Shown piece by piece: positions 11,702 through 22,078 of a DNA stretch of 64,000 nt; position 1 is the stretch's first letter, and every line of letters starts with the position of its first letter. Location: the NCBI RefSeq assembly GCF_030272615.1, contig NC_081405.1, forward strand, positions 609,326,677 through 609,390,676. The letters run 5' to 3'. A program made the translations under genes and the position numbers. This stretch comes from Cryptomeria japonica. Taxonomy: Eukaryota; Streptophyta; Pinopsida; Cupressales; Cupressaceae. The notes under the pieces are model-generated. The model did not search any database and was not told where the DNA came from. It saw nothing but the letters and a program-made list of their open reading frames with translations.

Positions 11702-12004
11702 GTCAATATGATCAAGATGGGAAGAATCGGGAGCTACTTGGGGATATGATAAGGATGGGAAGAATCAGGAGCTACTTGGGGTAGTTTAAGACATTCAAGA
11801 TAAGGTGAATCACCAAGTACTTCCTTCATATTAACATAACCTTGATCTTTCTTTCAAGTCTCTTCATTCGTCTCCCCCTCATTATATTAAACATTGGATT
11901 TTAAAGGGACATTATGAATCCTCAATTGAATATCGTCAACTTGTATTACAGTCAGACCAAGAGGATTAGAATTAGCATTTGATGATTGTTGAGGATGACT
12001 GTGT
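11702..12004 (-). pseudogene. H gag C-terminal remnant, truncated by B1
   Basis: A short in-frame piece (HSHPQQSSNANSNPLGL, then QLRIHNVPLKS) upstream of the H protease looks like the low-complexity Gag-protease linker. Stops follow toward the protease. It ends at the B-type LTR boundary at 12005, so the capsid region and 5' LTR of H are not seen. Confidence 0.5.
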
Positions 12005-12024
12005 TGATTAGGTTGAAAAGACCA

Positions 12025-12056
12025 GAATACTAAAAGGGGTGCATGAATCAGTATTC
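12025..12056 (-). promoter_or_regulatory. LTR-end hairpin of B1
   Basis: GAATACT and AGTATTC form a perfect 7-bp stem around a G-rich (sense: C-rich) loop, about 20 bases from the LTR terminus. The equivalent hairpins in A, C and D have different stem sequences. Confidence 0.6.
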
Positions 12057-12150
12057 CCACAGATTCAAAAACAATTAAATATTCACCAATTATAACTATT
12101 ATCAAACACACTTGACTCATAGAGAGCAATTAACCTAAAGTAGACATGAA

Positions 12151-12183
12151 GGGTGAACTTACAATATTGGTTCCCACTTTTTG
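12151..12183 (+). repeat. left terminal inverted repeat
   Basis: 33-bp terminus beginning GGGTGAAC and ending CACTTTTTG; the reverse complement lies at 13112-13144. Confidence 0.8.
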
Positions 12184-13111
12184 GTACATCCTAATTTTTG
12201 CTGAAATCATAATTTTTTTTTAAAATATAATGATTTAATATTTAAGAGGACACATTTGAAGTAATAAATTTAAGAGAGTTAGATCAGAAGCTCTTAGGTC
12301 AAAATTTATTGGATAGAACCTCTCTACTTCTAAATTATACTTCCAATGGAGTCTCCTTTGCATCTATCAAATGCTTATTAAAAACCAATTTTACATTAGC
12401 TTTTGGGGGGTCAAATGAATTCATTTAGAAGTTTTTTTTTTTTAAGTATTCAAATCTTATTATAAGCTTTCCAAATAGTATAATATTTAATATATTTAAT
12501 TTCATTAATATATTTTTGTTTTATTTCTTACGAATGTAGGTTTTTAACTGAACATGAACTTCTTTGTTAAATGCATTGGGAAAAATAGTAAACTAATTCA
12601 AAAAAATCTAAAAATATCTATGCCCTAGATATTGATGTCTTCTTTCTAACAAACAAAATTAAATTAAATTTTGATATATACAAAACAAGTTATGTGTTAA
12701 AACGTACACCTATATCTAAATAATAATTAGTCGGACTTCAAACCTAAATAAAATGAAAAATATTCAATATATCACTATCAAACCAATTGAATGCCTTGGG
12801 TATTGATGCTACAAAAAAAAATTAAAAGGAATCAAGTTTTTATCATTTATAGAAAACAAATTATGCATTTCAGGATGCACAATGCTCTTAAAAAATGTTG
12901 TTTCCTATTAAAAACTAGTTTTCAAGTGAGATGGAAAAATCAATCAAATTTTATTTAAATTTTTTTGAAAAAAAAATATATTTAGAATCTACAAACAAGA
13001 TGTTACAAATCACTACTTTTCATCATCTTCAAATTCTTAACAGTTTAAAAGTTATAGGTGTCAAAAAGTGAAGGTTTCTTTCAAAATGTTCATGTAAGTG
13101 TCAAAGTTGGT

Positions 13112-13144
13112 CAAAAAGTGGGAACCAGTATTGTGCATTCACCC
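13112..13144 (-). repeat. right terminal inverted repeat
   Basis: Inverted partner of the left end, starting CAAAAAGTGGGAACCA and ending TTCACCC. Confidence 0.8.
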
Positions 13145-13227
13145 AGAACACAACCAGAAGACAAACACTAGATTTTATACATGGAAAACCCAAATTGGAA
13201 AAAACATGGAGAGTGTTAACTCTCAGA

Positions 13228-14641
13228 AGAATACTGAGAGGGGGGGTGAATCAGTATACTTAAAAACTGATACAAACTCCCAAACTCAAATTCAAACTCA
13301 CAAAGTAAACTTTGACTTATCAAGATCAATACTCAACATCAACCAACATCAACCGGTTTGACTATTGTGACAACTTAATAGTAAATAACTTCAATCTTGT
13401 AAACATAAAAAATGTTTAATCATATGTCAACATATTCATTTCTTAATACTTCCAATTATCATGCCTTATCAGAATAGTTAAGTAGTTAATCAAATCAACA
13501 AATAAGATCGTAACCACAAAAGCATTCACCACTTGACACAAATATTTATACGTGGAAAACCCAAATAGGTAAAAACCACGGTGAGATGAGACTCACAAGG
13601 ATAGCTATTTAAACTCTTTTTAAGTTCGCCCTGCTAGGAGACAACCCTTTTAAATCTTTTACAATAAGTCCTATTAAGAACTAATTCTAGTTAGGAATCA
13701 CCCGGTTAAGGGATTTACAAATATTCCTTGATGAAAAGAACAATACCTTGTTAGGAGTAACATCGCTAGAGGATTTCAGAATCCAAACTAATGGACCACC
13801 TTGTTAGAGGATCTAGAAAGTAACCAAGCTTGTTAGAGCTTACATAGTTAGGGGATTTCAATTGCTGATGTAATTGTTAGAAAACAACAGGTTTTCTTCA
13901 TCTCTCTGAATAGCACTAAATCTACTTGATCAAATTGTTCTTAAGATTCAATTTGCCTTTACTCAAACTGCATATCCATCGACTAGCTAGGCAACCACAC
14001 ACTCAACTAGTTTCTACCAATCTTGTCAACTTTGCCAACACTTAACATAATAATATAATTGACCTTAAATACAAATCAACTAGGTTGGTAACACAACAAA
14101 AACCTAATTCTCATCATCGAGATTAGAAACAAGTCGGTAAAATTTTGAACATTAGAAATCATAACAATCTCTCCACACTCTTCAAGAAAATTCCAACCGC
14201 TCCATGATCACCGCTTCATTGGACTTTGTAACTCATCACAAGCTATGCATTAGATGCAATCTACTTTTCTCCTTTCCAAGATAACAAACAAACATGCCAA
14301 ATCAATCTGAACTAATCATCATACAATGATCACACGTGTCTCCATCATTACCGCTCAACATTAGATCTTAAATCAACAAACTTGATTGGTTAGGGTTAAA
14401 AAAAAAAAACTGGTAGGGTTTACCGATTACACAACATAGAAAAGTTTAACCCTTTACACTAGTTCAACTTACAAACTACCATATATCGGTTTACAACATC
14501 TTCCTCAAAGTTTATCATACTAGTTATAAGACAATAGCAATAACAACAATAACATCAGCAATATCAAGATTATCATTCACCTGTTCAATTGACATCAATA
14601 ACAACATATCATTAATGTAATCTATATGAAAAATTCCAACA
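13228..14641 (-). repeat. 3' LTR of C, lacking its last ~29 bases
   Basis: It aligns with the 5' LTR from AGAATACTGAGAG to the LTR start TGTTGGAATTTTTC. The terminal segment that ends in ACCATCA in the 5' copy is absent; B-type LTR sequence follows directly. Confidence 0.82.
13231..13257 (-). promoter_or_regulatory. LTR-end hairpin of C, 3' copy
   Basis: ATACTGA and TCAGTAT form a 7-bp stem enclosing a G-run loop (C-run in sense). In the 5' copy the same stem has one G-U wobble in sense RNA. Confidence 0.6.
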
Positions 14642-14657
14642 ATCTAAAAATGCCAAT

Positions 14658-14670
14658 GATCTCCCCCTTT
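14658..14670 (-). other. polypurine tract of C
   Basis: In minus sense AAAGGGGGAGATC lies 17 bases before the LTR start. A second AAAGGGGGAGAA tract lies near 14815-14830. Elements D and the 27.58-kb remnant have the same arrangement. It primes plus-strand DNA synthesis. Confidence 0.65.
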
Positions 14671-14671
14671 G

Positions 14672-14999
14672 CTATTGATGGAAATACAAATATCAATGCC
14701 TCTGATTGCTAATATGGATTGGTGAATAGGAATCCTGGTTTAAATTACCAAGTATTCACCATGCTTTGTCTGTCTTCAGTTTGTCACTGGTTCACCTAAT
14801 CAGACACATAATTCTTCTCCCCCTTTGACAACAATGCTAAATTTAAAGTAAAACATGTAATTCCAAATTATCACTATGCATCAACATGCTACAACTTGAT
14901 GTTCCCCCTATGGAATACATCCACTTCCAAAAACATCAATCCATGTAATATTTTGCAAGTAATTTAGGGACTGATGCAATCGACATCATGCTCAACTGA
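14672..14999 (-). other. 3' untranslated internal region of C
   Basis: AT-rich sequence between the RNase H end and the polypurine tract. Apart from the second polypurine tract, nothing was recognised. Confidence 0.5.
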
Positions 15000-15760
15000 C
15001 TTCATAAAGAGGGACAACCCCCAACTGACTTCTAAGATACTCAAAAGTGGTCTTAGGTAGAGGTTTGATAAAGATATCTACAAGCTGCTCCTAGGTAGAA
15101 ACATGCTCTAAGATAACATCTTTAATTTGAAATTTTTCCCTCAAAAAGTGATACCTCAATTCAATGTGCTTAGTCCTTGCATGCAAAACAAGATTCTTAG
15201 AAATATTTATTGCACTTGTATTATCACACAAAATCTTTATAGGTTATGAGATCTTCATCTTAAAACCTTCCAAAATGTGCCTCATCCAAATAGATTATGT
15301 GCAATTCATCTAAGCTGCTACATACTCAGCTTCAACAATAGATTGTGAAGTACAACTCTGCTTCTTACTACTCCATGAAACTAGCCTTCCTCCTAGAAAA
15401 AATGCTCCACCGGTAGTACTCTTCTAGTCATCAATATTTCATGCCCAATCAGCATCAGTGTATGCCTTCAAATCAAAATTGTCTCCATATGGATACCATA
15501 ACCCATAGTCAACTTTACCTTTTAGATATCTAAAAATTCTCTTGGTTTCTATCAGATGTGCTTCCTTTGGATTTTTCATGGGCAATGTTTGGTCCACTGT
15601 GAACAACATACTGTAATTTTCCAATCATTGACATGTATTCCTTTTTATCTATAGACTTAGATGCATCTTCCTTGGATAATTTACAACCTGTAATCATTGG
15701 AGTTCCAACAGGTTTACAGTCACTCATGCCAAAAGTCTTTAAAACTTCTTTCACATATTT
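15000..15760 (-). pseudogene. RNase H and RT tail of C
   Basis: Starts with FGMSDCKPVGTPM (RT-RNase H connection, about 15720) and, after a frameshift near 15590, continues with KRIFRYLKG, GLWYP and AYTDADWA (catalytic region). It then reads EAEYVAA, LCDNTSAI, HARTKHIELRYHF and the C-terminal FIKPLPKTTFEYLR near 15010-15060. All are Ty1/Copia RNase H signatures. Several stops and the frameshift inactivate it. Confidence 0.82.
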
Positions 15761-15790
15761 AGATTGAGTAATGAAAATACCATTCTTCGT

Positions 15791-16741
15791 CTACTGTATC
15801 TGCAAGCCTATGAAATTTTTTATTTCCCCTACTAATGACATCTCAAACTCATTCTTCATTTCATCTGCAAAATTGTTTCTCATGACATCATTACCTCCAA
15901 ATATAATATCATCAACAAATATTTCAATAACTAGTATTTCATCTCCTTCAGACTTGAGATAAATGTTGTTGTCATCACTATTTCTTGTAAAGCCTAACTT
16001 CATCAGATGTGTATGAAGCCATTCATACCATGCTGTGGGTGCCTTCTTTAATCCATACAATTCTTTATGCAATCTGCATACCATGTCTTCATTATCTGTC
16101 AATGCATAACCATTAGGCTTCTGAATATAAACCTCTTCTTCCAATATCCTATTAAAAAATGCAGATCTAACGTCCATCTGGTATACCTTGAACTTCTTGT
16201 GGGCTGCAAATGCAATTAACATTCTAACTCTTTCCAATCTTGCTACTGGTGCAAAATTTTCAACATAATCTTCTCCTTCTTCTTGCACATAACCTTTGCA
16301 AACTAATCTTGCCTTATTGCAAACTAAAACACCATCTTCATTTAACTTGTTTCTAAACACCCATTTAATACCTATAACATTCGTATTTATCATTTGGGGT
16401 ACCAAGGTCCAAGTGTTGTTCTTCTCAATTTGATCCAATTCCTCCTCCATTGCTTTCACCCAATGATCATCACCACATGCCTCCTTAGCACTTCTAGGTT
16501 CAATGATGGTGATCATGCGAGAGTTATCTCTAATTTTCCTTCTAGTTATTACTCCAGCATCCTTATCCCCAATAATCTTCTCAGGACTGTGATTCAGTCT
16601 CACAAATCTAGGAATACCATGATCATTCTCATTAGGTTCAGCTTCTTCATTGTCTTCTTCCTCTGAATTTATTTTTTTCAGTTGAACAAGTACACCAGGA
16701 TTTGCTTTACTAGTTTCTAATTTAACAGTTTCAGGTTCCAA
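15791..16741 (-). CDS. reverse transcriptase of C (open 316-codon segment of pol)
   Basis: This long open segment carries the Ty1/Copia RT: W..AM.EELDQIEKN.TW, GIKWVFR.KL, ARLVCKGY.QEEG.DY.E.FAPVARLE, YQMDVRSAF, YIQKP.GY, LYGLKKAP.AWYE and the catalytic FVDD box (about 15916-15927), then GLQIQ. A stop at its end separates it from the connection domain. The ATG shown is internal; it is a piece of Gag-Pol, not a separate gene. Motifs are complete, so this is the best-preserved part of C. Confidence 0.85.
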   Translation of the reverse strand: MEPETVKLETSKANPGVLVQLKKINSEEEDNEEAEPNENDHGIPRFVRLNHSPEKIIGDKDAGVITRRKIRDNSRMITIIEPRSAKEACGDDHWVKAMEEELDQIEKNNTWTLVPQMINTNVIGIKWVFRNKLNEDGVLVCNKARLVCKGYVQEEGEDYVENFAPVARLERVRMLIAFAAHKKFKVYQMDVRSAFFNRILEEEVYIQKPNGYALTDNEDMVCRLHKELYGLKKAPTAWYEWLHTHLMKLGFTRNSDDNNIYLKSEGDEILVIEIFVDDIIFGGNDVMRNNFADEMKNEFEMSLVGEIKNFIGLQIQ

Positions 16742-16759
16742 AAGAAAATTGCAAGGATC

Positions 16760-17700
16760 TTCATCCTTTGTCTCTGAATAGGTACCTTCTAAAATTCTAG
16801 GACATTCATCTACATGAACATCAATGCACTCAACAATTCTTTGTGTTCGGTTGTTGAAGCATTTGTAGGCCTTACTCTTGGTGGAATAGCCAAAAAATAT
16901 GTCTTCATCACTCTTATCTTCAAACTTTCTTATGTAATCACCTCTTTTAACAAAACATTTCCTACCAAATATTTTAAAATAACTAACATCAGGTGATCTT
17001 CCATACTAGTAGTCATAAGGTGTCTTGTCCTTACCTCTTTTCACCAGAAATCAGTTCATTGTGTAGACCATCGTAGTTATAGCTTTGCTACATTTCCTTG
17101 TATCAACATAGTTCTAGCTACTTCAACTACTAACTGGTTGTTCCTTTCTACTATACCATTCTGCTATGGTGTCCTTAGTGCGGAAAGTTGCCTCTTGATA
17201 CCATTCTCATCACAATACTTAGTGAATTCCTTGAAAGTAAATTCACTGCCTTGATCTATTCTCAGACATTTTATCTTTTTGCTACTCTCTTTCTCAGCTA
17301 AGGCTCTGAATGCCTTGAATTTACCAAAAGCTTCATTCTTATCCTTCAAGAATGTGAGCCACATCATCCTTGAACAATCATCAGTGAAGATCATGACATA
17401 TCTATCACCTAAAATGCTTCTAGTTCTTATTGGTCCACATAGATCTGTATGAACCAAATCTAACAAGTGCTCTGTTGAGAAGGACTTGTTCTTGAAAGTT
17501 GAAGAGCTCATCTTTCCTAACTGACATTCTTTACAAAGAGCATTAACCGATTTGTCTATTTGAGGTAGACGTCTTATTGTCTTAGACTTACTCACTTTAA
17601 CAATGTTATCAAAGTTTATATGATAAAATCTCCTATGCCAAAGCCAACTATCATCTATTTTTGCATTCAATTCACCTTTGTTGTCAAAGATTTTGCACAT
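16760..17700 (-). pseudogene. integrase of C
   Basis: The zinc-binding head (LWHRRFYHINFDNI, CKECQLGK) and core are open from 17700 to 17164: HTDLCGP (Asp 1), then RIDQGSEF (Asp 2). One stop follows, apparently CAG changed to TAG, then QNGIVERNN with the catalytic Glu. Related copia elements have R.DNGGEF at the second site. Downstream toward 16760 the C-terminal part is broken by several stops and frame changes. The DDE residues survive. Confidence 0.82.
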
Positions 17701-17975
17701 ACCATTTCTAAACTCCAGTGGCTATCCTTTGTCATTAAGTTGTGTCACGCTCAGAAGATTGTGCTTTAGGCCTTGAACCCAATATCCATTGTCAGCATTG
17801 CTCTCCCATTAAGAGAAATAACTCCCTTACCTTTAACCATACAGGGTTATTCATTGCCAAATCTGACAACACTGCCATCAAATTCCTTCAAGGAAATAAA
17901 TTTGTTCTGATCACTGGTCATGCGACGTGAACATCCACTATCAATGATCCAATCATCAGATTTATCCATCCTAGA
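17701..17975 (-). pseudogene. aspartic protease of C
   Basis: The protease starts within the gag frame with WIIDSGCSRRMTSD (copia DSG active site near 17930-17950), then FISLKEFDGSVVRFG. A stop at 17847 is followed by ISLNGRAMLTM and further stops before the integrase. It would cleave the Gag-Pol precursor. Confidence 0.75.
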
Positions 17976-18992
17976 CACTAGTACCTTCTGATCTGATATC
18001 TCTTCCTTAATAGCTACAAACATAATATCTTCACTAGCATCATCATCAGATTCTTCATCAGTAATACGACTGTGAATAGCAAAAAGACATTCTCTCTTCT
18101 CTTTACCCTTATATTTCTTAAATATATCTCTCTTGTATTCATTTTCACCATTAGGGAAATTAGCTTCTATATGACCAATCTTATTGCAAGTAAAACATTC
18201 CAATGGTAGCTTACCTCTGTATTTCCCAGTGCCTCTAGGCAGTCCTTTTGCCAACAATTCTTCAAGCTCTACTAAACTCTCTTTGTCATCAGCATCTCTG
18301 CTGGATCTAGATTCATAGCTATGGCTAGTATCTCTACTTCTTCTCATAGATGGGTTAGAGACAAAAACTCTGAATGCAGATTTTGATGTTTGTACACTAT
18401 TATCATAGCCATGTAGTTCAAAATCAGTAAGTTTGCCAATGAAAGAGTCAAGAGTTACCTTTGTTTTTTCAATGGATTTTAGCTCTTGAATAGCTACAAC
18501 TCAGATAGCATAGACCGGTAGCAGGGTTCTTAGTACTTTACTGATCACTGTGGCATCTTCCACTTTCCCTCTTGCACTCTTTATTTCACCAACTATCTCT
18601 TTTATCCTTTGACCATACTGTTGGATATTCTCGCCTTCAGACATTCTCATGTCATCAAACTTTCCTCTTAAACTCTCCTCTTTAGCAATCTTAACATGTT
18701 CATCAATTCTATAAATCTCTTCAAGTTTTTGCCATACTTCATATGAAGTTTCAAGACCATGAACATCTACATATTCAGCATCAGACAAGGAACTGATGAT
18801 AGCTTCTAATGCTTGATGATTATCTTCTTGATCTTTCTTCTGATCATTAGTTAGAGTTCCAGTAGGTGTTGTATACTTAGTTTCTATATGTTCCCAATAC
18901 TAACTACCAAGACTCTTAATGTAAATATTCATTCTATCGCTACATATCCTATAGTTATCTTTGTTGAACTTTGGACCTTCTTTCTTCATCAT
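17976..18992 (-). pseudogene. gag of C, zinc knuckle missing its last Cys
   Basis: The likely start ATG at 18992 lies about 55 bases after the primer site. The capsid-type region includes SYEVWQKLEEIY, LRGKFDDMRM and YGQRIKEIV, the usual copia Gag (UBN2-like) pattern. One stop near 18900 and one at 18501 interrupt it. The knuckle reads CFTCNKIGHIEANF, with Phe in place of the final Cys. An acidic stretch links it to the protease. Confidence 0.78.
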
Positions 18993-19050
18993 GATCTACA
19001 AGATATTTTGCTCAAGCTATTAGGATTTAGGTTAAAGAGGACCTGAGACA

Positions 19051-19061
19051 CTCTGATACCA
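19051..19061 (-). other. primer-binding site of C (tRNA-Met type)
   Basis: Minus-strand TGGTATCAGAG lies two bases from the LTR end. Confidence 0.82.
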
Positions 19062-19063
19062 AT

Positions 19064-20506
19064 TGATGGTATGATGAAAGAAAGTATCTTGTAGAATACT
19101 GAGAGGGGGGGGTGAATCAATATACTTAAAAACTAATACAAACTCCCAAACTCAACTTCAAACTCACAAAGTAAACTTTCACTTATCAAGATCAATACTC
19201 AACATCAACCAACATCAACCAGTTTGATTGTTGTGACAACTTAACAGTAAACAACTTCAATCTTGTAAACATAAAAAATTATGAATCATATGTCAACATA
19301 TTCATCTCTCAATGCTTCCAATTATCATGCCTTATCATAATAGTGAAGTAAATAATCAAATCAACAAATAAGATTATAACCACAAAATCATTCACCACTT
19401 GACACAAATATTTATATGTGGAAAACCGAAATAGGTAAAAACCATGGTGAGATGAGACTCACAAGGATAGCTATCTAAACTCTTCTAAAGTTAGCCCTAT
19501 TACGAGCCAAGCCTATTAAAGCTTTTACAATAAGTCATGTTAAGAACTACCTCTGGTTAGGAATCACTCGGTTAAGGGATTTACAAATATGCCTTATTTA
19601 AAAGTACAATACCCTATTAGGAGTTACCTCGCTAGAGGATTTGAGAATCTAAAGTAATGGACAACCTTATTAGAGGGTTTAGAAAGTAACCAAGCTTGTT
19701 CAACTTACCCAGTTAGGGGATTTCAATTTCTAGTGTAATTGTTAGAAAATAACAAGTTTTCTTGATCTGTCTGAATAGCACTACATCTTCTTGATCAGAT
19801 CCATCTTAAGCTTCAATCTTCCTTTACTCAAACTGCAGATCCATCCACCAGTTAGGAAACCACTTACTCAACTAGTTTCTGCCAATCTTATCAACTTTGC
19901 CAGCACTTAACAAAACAATATCATCGACCTTAAATACAAATCAACTAGTTGGTAACACAACAAAAACCTAATTCTCATAATCAAGATTACAAACAAGTCA
20001 CTACAATCTTGAACATTAGAAATCATAACAATCTCTTCACATTCTTCAAGAAAATTCCAACCGCTCCATGATCACTTCTTTATTAGAGTTTGTAACTCAT
20101 CACACACTATGATTTAGATGCAATCCACTTTGCTCCTTTCAAAGATAACAAATAAACCCACCAAATCAATCTAAACTAATCCTCATACAATGATCACACA
20201 TGTCTCCATCATTACCACTCAACATTAGATCTTAAATCAGAAAACTTGATCGGTTAGGGTTTAACAAAAAATAACTGGTAGGGTTTATTGGTTACATAAC
20301 ATAGAAAGGTTTAACCCTTTACACCGGTTCAACTTAGAAACTACCATATACCGGTTTACAACATCTTCCTCAAAGTTTATCATACCAGTTACAAGACAAT
20401 AGCAATAACAACAATAACATCAGCAATATCATGAATATCATTCACCAGTTCAATTGACATCGATGACAACATATCATTAATGCAATCTATATGAAAAATT
20501 CTAACA
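19064..20506 (-). repeat. 5' LTR of C
   Basis: 1,443-bp LTR with minus-strand ends TGTTAGAATTTTTC and CATACCATCA. The 3' copy starts TGTTGG instead. It is not immediately followed by recognisable host sequence but by a duplicated junction. Confidence 0.85.
19096..19123 (-). promoter_or_regulatory. LTR-end hairpin of C, 5' copy
   Basis: ATACTGA pairs with TCAATAT through six Watson-Crick pairs and one G-U wobble in the sense RNA. The loop holds the G-run. Confidence 0.5.
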
Positions 20507-20553
20507 ATCTAAAAATGTAAAATGCCAACAATCTAAAAATGCCACAATGGTAG
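20507..20553 (-). repeat. duplicated polypurine-side/LTR junction of C
   Basis: In plus orientation AACAATCTAAAAATG occurs twice, once at the true LTR edge and again ending in GCC, 24 bases later. The same AACAATCTAAAAATGCC forms the internal junction at 14637-14653. The extra copy is what lies beside the polypurine tract in an intact element, suggesting aberrant plus-strand priming or recombination before insertion. Confidence 0.6.
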
Positions 20554-20593
20554 GGTTCGAAATAAACTCTAGAATAGAAGATGAGGAAGCCAT
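20554..20593 (-). pseudogene. first 13 codons of the large A-family ORF
   Basis: ATG at 20593 opens MASSSSILEFIS, nearly identical to the start of the A1 ORF at 43642. The reading frame is cut at the C junction. About 300 bases upstream also align with A1. Confidence 0.7.
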
Positions 20594-20900
20594 TTCAAAG
20601 ATAAATACCTCTAAATCGAAATTCTAAATGCTTGAAAATATCTTCACAGCCTCACCTTCGAATGCCTTGCTCAATTTCACACTCTCTGATCATTTGAATG
20701 CTCAGTGACTTCAAAATGAGGGTTTCGTGGTCCTTTATAGCCAAAAAATTTCTTTAAAACAACATTAAATCCTCGTCGATTAAGTGAAAACTTAACACAT
20801 CCACTAGTAAAGAAGAAATGTATCTTCTCACCATCAACCGAGGGTAGAATGCATGATCTTCAACTTGTTATAATACCCCCTAAGGATTGTTCCTTAGTTA
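20594..20900 (-). other. A2 spacer between zinc-knuckle frame and large ORF
   Basis: Non-coding by inspection but colinear with A1 43330-43641 (shared CATGCATTCTACCCT and GGTTGATGGT). Conservation in both copies suggests an internal promoter or splice region; that is inference. Confidence 0.45.
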
Positions 20901-21480
20901 GATGAAGAATCTCTTGCTGGTGGAGGATTACTCTATTCTACTGGTGAAGATATAGTTTCATCAGTTCTCTGATCTCTCTTCCTAATCCATTGTTTTGAAA
21001 ATTTTTGCTTAACTCCATCTACCTTTTCTTTGCCTTTCAAACTAGATCTTTTGTTTTTTGTTGGTGCATTCTTGCTTCTACAAAATTTAGCAATATGTCC
21101 AATCTTGTTATAAGCATAACAAGTTACATTATTCCTTTGAATAGCCTTTCCATATCCTTGACCGGTTTATGATTTGCATTGATTAGATAAATGTCCAAAT
21201 CTTCCACAAACATAGCATTTCACATTTATTCTGCAATTTTCTAAATTATGACCAACCTTGTTGCATTTGAAACATTAACCGGTGGGTGAGTTTGTATTCG
21301 GATTATTTCTTAATCTACACTGATTTTCTTTGTGATCATATTTGTTGCAATTAAAACATTTGCCATTAAATTTATAAGCATTAGGTTGTCTTACTGGTTT
21401 GTTTTGATCTTGATTGTTTGTAGTACTGGAACTTTCTCCATGTTAAAATCCAATTCCATTAGTATCTCCATTAGGTTTTT
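20901..21480 (-). pseudogene. zinc-knuckle array of A2
   Basis: Four CX2CX4HX4C knuckles lie in a row: CFNCNKYDHKENQC, CFKCNKVGHNLENC, CYVCGRFGHLSNQC, and CYAYNKIGHIAKFC with Cys changed to Tyr. Stops occur between them and after the array. A basic tail rich in Lys and Ser follows. Such arrays bind single-stranded RNA; four in tandem is more than the one or two usual in plant Gag. Confidence 0.75.
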
Positions 21481-22060
21481 GTTTCTTTAGCATGTCATCA
21501 AGTTCTTCTGAACTTTTCTTGAATTTGTCTTTGTGTTTATTTGCAATAGCCAACTCATTTTCTAGAATTCCAACTTGTCTCATAAGCTCAGTTTTTATCA
21601 TGTTGCACATGAATCAAATCTATCTTTAACATATCATTTTCATGACCAAGTCTCAGATTTTCATTTCCAACATCATTAAGTCTCCTAGTCAAGTCTTCTT
21701 CATTCTTCTTCCTATCTTCAATATCTTTACATAACCTCATAGTCATATCTTGCATTTCATTTTTCATATAATTTTTCTCTTGTCTCAATTTGTTTGCAAT
21801 GTCTCTAAGAGTTTCTTTTTCATCATCATCATTCTGCATCTTCTCATGAAGTTATTTTCTTTTATTTTGTGCTATAGCAAAGTTCTCCTGAATTCCTTTA
21901 ATGAAAACCTATGCAATCCTCAGATCATCTTCAAGTTTGATATTCTTCAATTTTTCTGCATCAAAATCTTCAAGAGCTCCTTCCAACTATTTTCTTAATT
22001 TCTCCATCTGTACTGGTGTCAAAATATTCCTCAAGTTGTTAGACATTTGAAACTAGGGGA
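21481..22060 (-). pseudogene. coiled-coil Gag-like protein of A2
   Basis: Charged heptad-like sequence (DEKETLRDIANKLRQEKN, EEDLTRRLNDVGNENLRL) with stops near 21856 and 21590. It starts shortly after the primer site. The same region in A1 starts at about 40604. No standard capsid signature was recognised, so the Gag role rests on position and the zinc knuckles that follow. Confidence 0.6.
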
Positions 22061-22063
22061 CTA

Positions 22064-22076
22064 GGATCTGATACCA
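22064..22076 (-). other. primer-binding site of A2
   Basis: Minus-strand TGGTATCAGATCC lies two bases from the LTR end; A1 has TGGTATCAGAGCC. Confidence 0.8.
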
Positions 22077-22078
22077 AT

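Larger units (their letters stand above)
12151..13144. mobile_element. 994-bp DNA transposon-like element with 33-bp terminal inverted repeats
   Basis: The two ends are inverted copies (GGGTGAA, three differing bases, ACAATA, one differing base, TGGTTCCCACTTTTTG), matching at about 29 of 33 positions. The element sits inside a B-type LTR: B2 reads CATGAAGAACACAAC without interruption where this copy has the insert, giving an empty-site comparison. The interior is AT-rich with no long open frame, so it is non-autonomous. The right subterminal part repeats CAAAAAGTG. The flanks allow at most a one-base duplication by this comparison, so the superfamily is unassigned. Confidence 0.75.
12005..13227 (-). 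repeat. B1: terminal part of a B-type LTR, split by a DNA element
   Basis: Starting at TGATTAGGTTGAAAA (the LTR 3' end in minus sense), about 145 bp match the B2 LTR at 38831. The match resumes after the 994-bp insertion with AGAACACAACCA...GTGGAAAACCCAAAT and runs to AACTCTCAG near 13226, where copia C begins. No primer site adjoins it on the low side, so this is a 3' LTR or a solo/truncated LTR. The missing part would lie beyond C but is not found there. Confidence 0.7.
13228..20506 (-). mobile_element. C: Ty1/Copia element (Sirevirus-like signals) with both LTRs
   Basis: Two LTRs of 1.41 and 1.44 kb flank gag, protease, integrase, RT and RNase H in the Ty1/Copia order. Met-type primer site, LTR start TGTTGG, a C-run near the LTR end and repeated AAAGGGGGAGA polypurine tracts resemble Sirevirus signals (family knowledge; clade not proven). 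Both ends are non-standard: the 3' LTR lacks its last ~29 bases and the 5' LTR is preceded by a duplicate of its own polypurine/LTR junction. The two flanks belong to different elements, so no target duplication can be defined. Confidence 0.88.

Noticed and set aside
13098-13361. 87-codon frame crossing the TIR element, B1 and C
   Set aside because: Spans three unrelated sequences, so it cannot be a gene.
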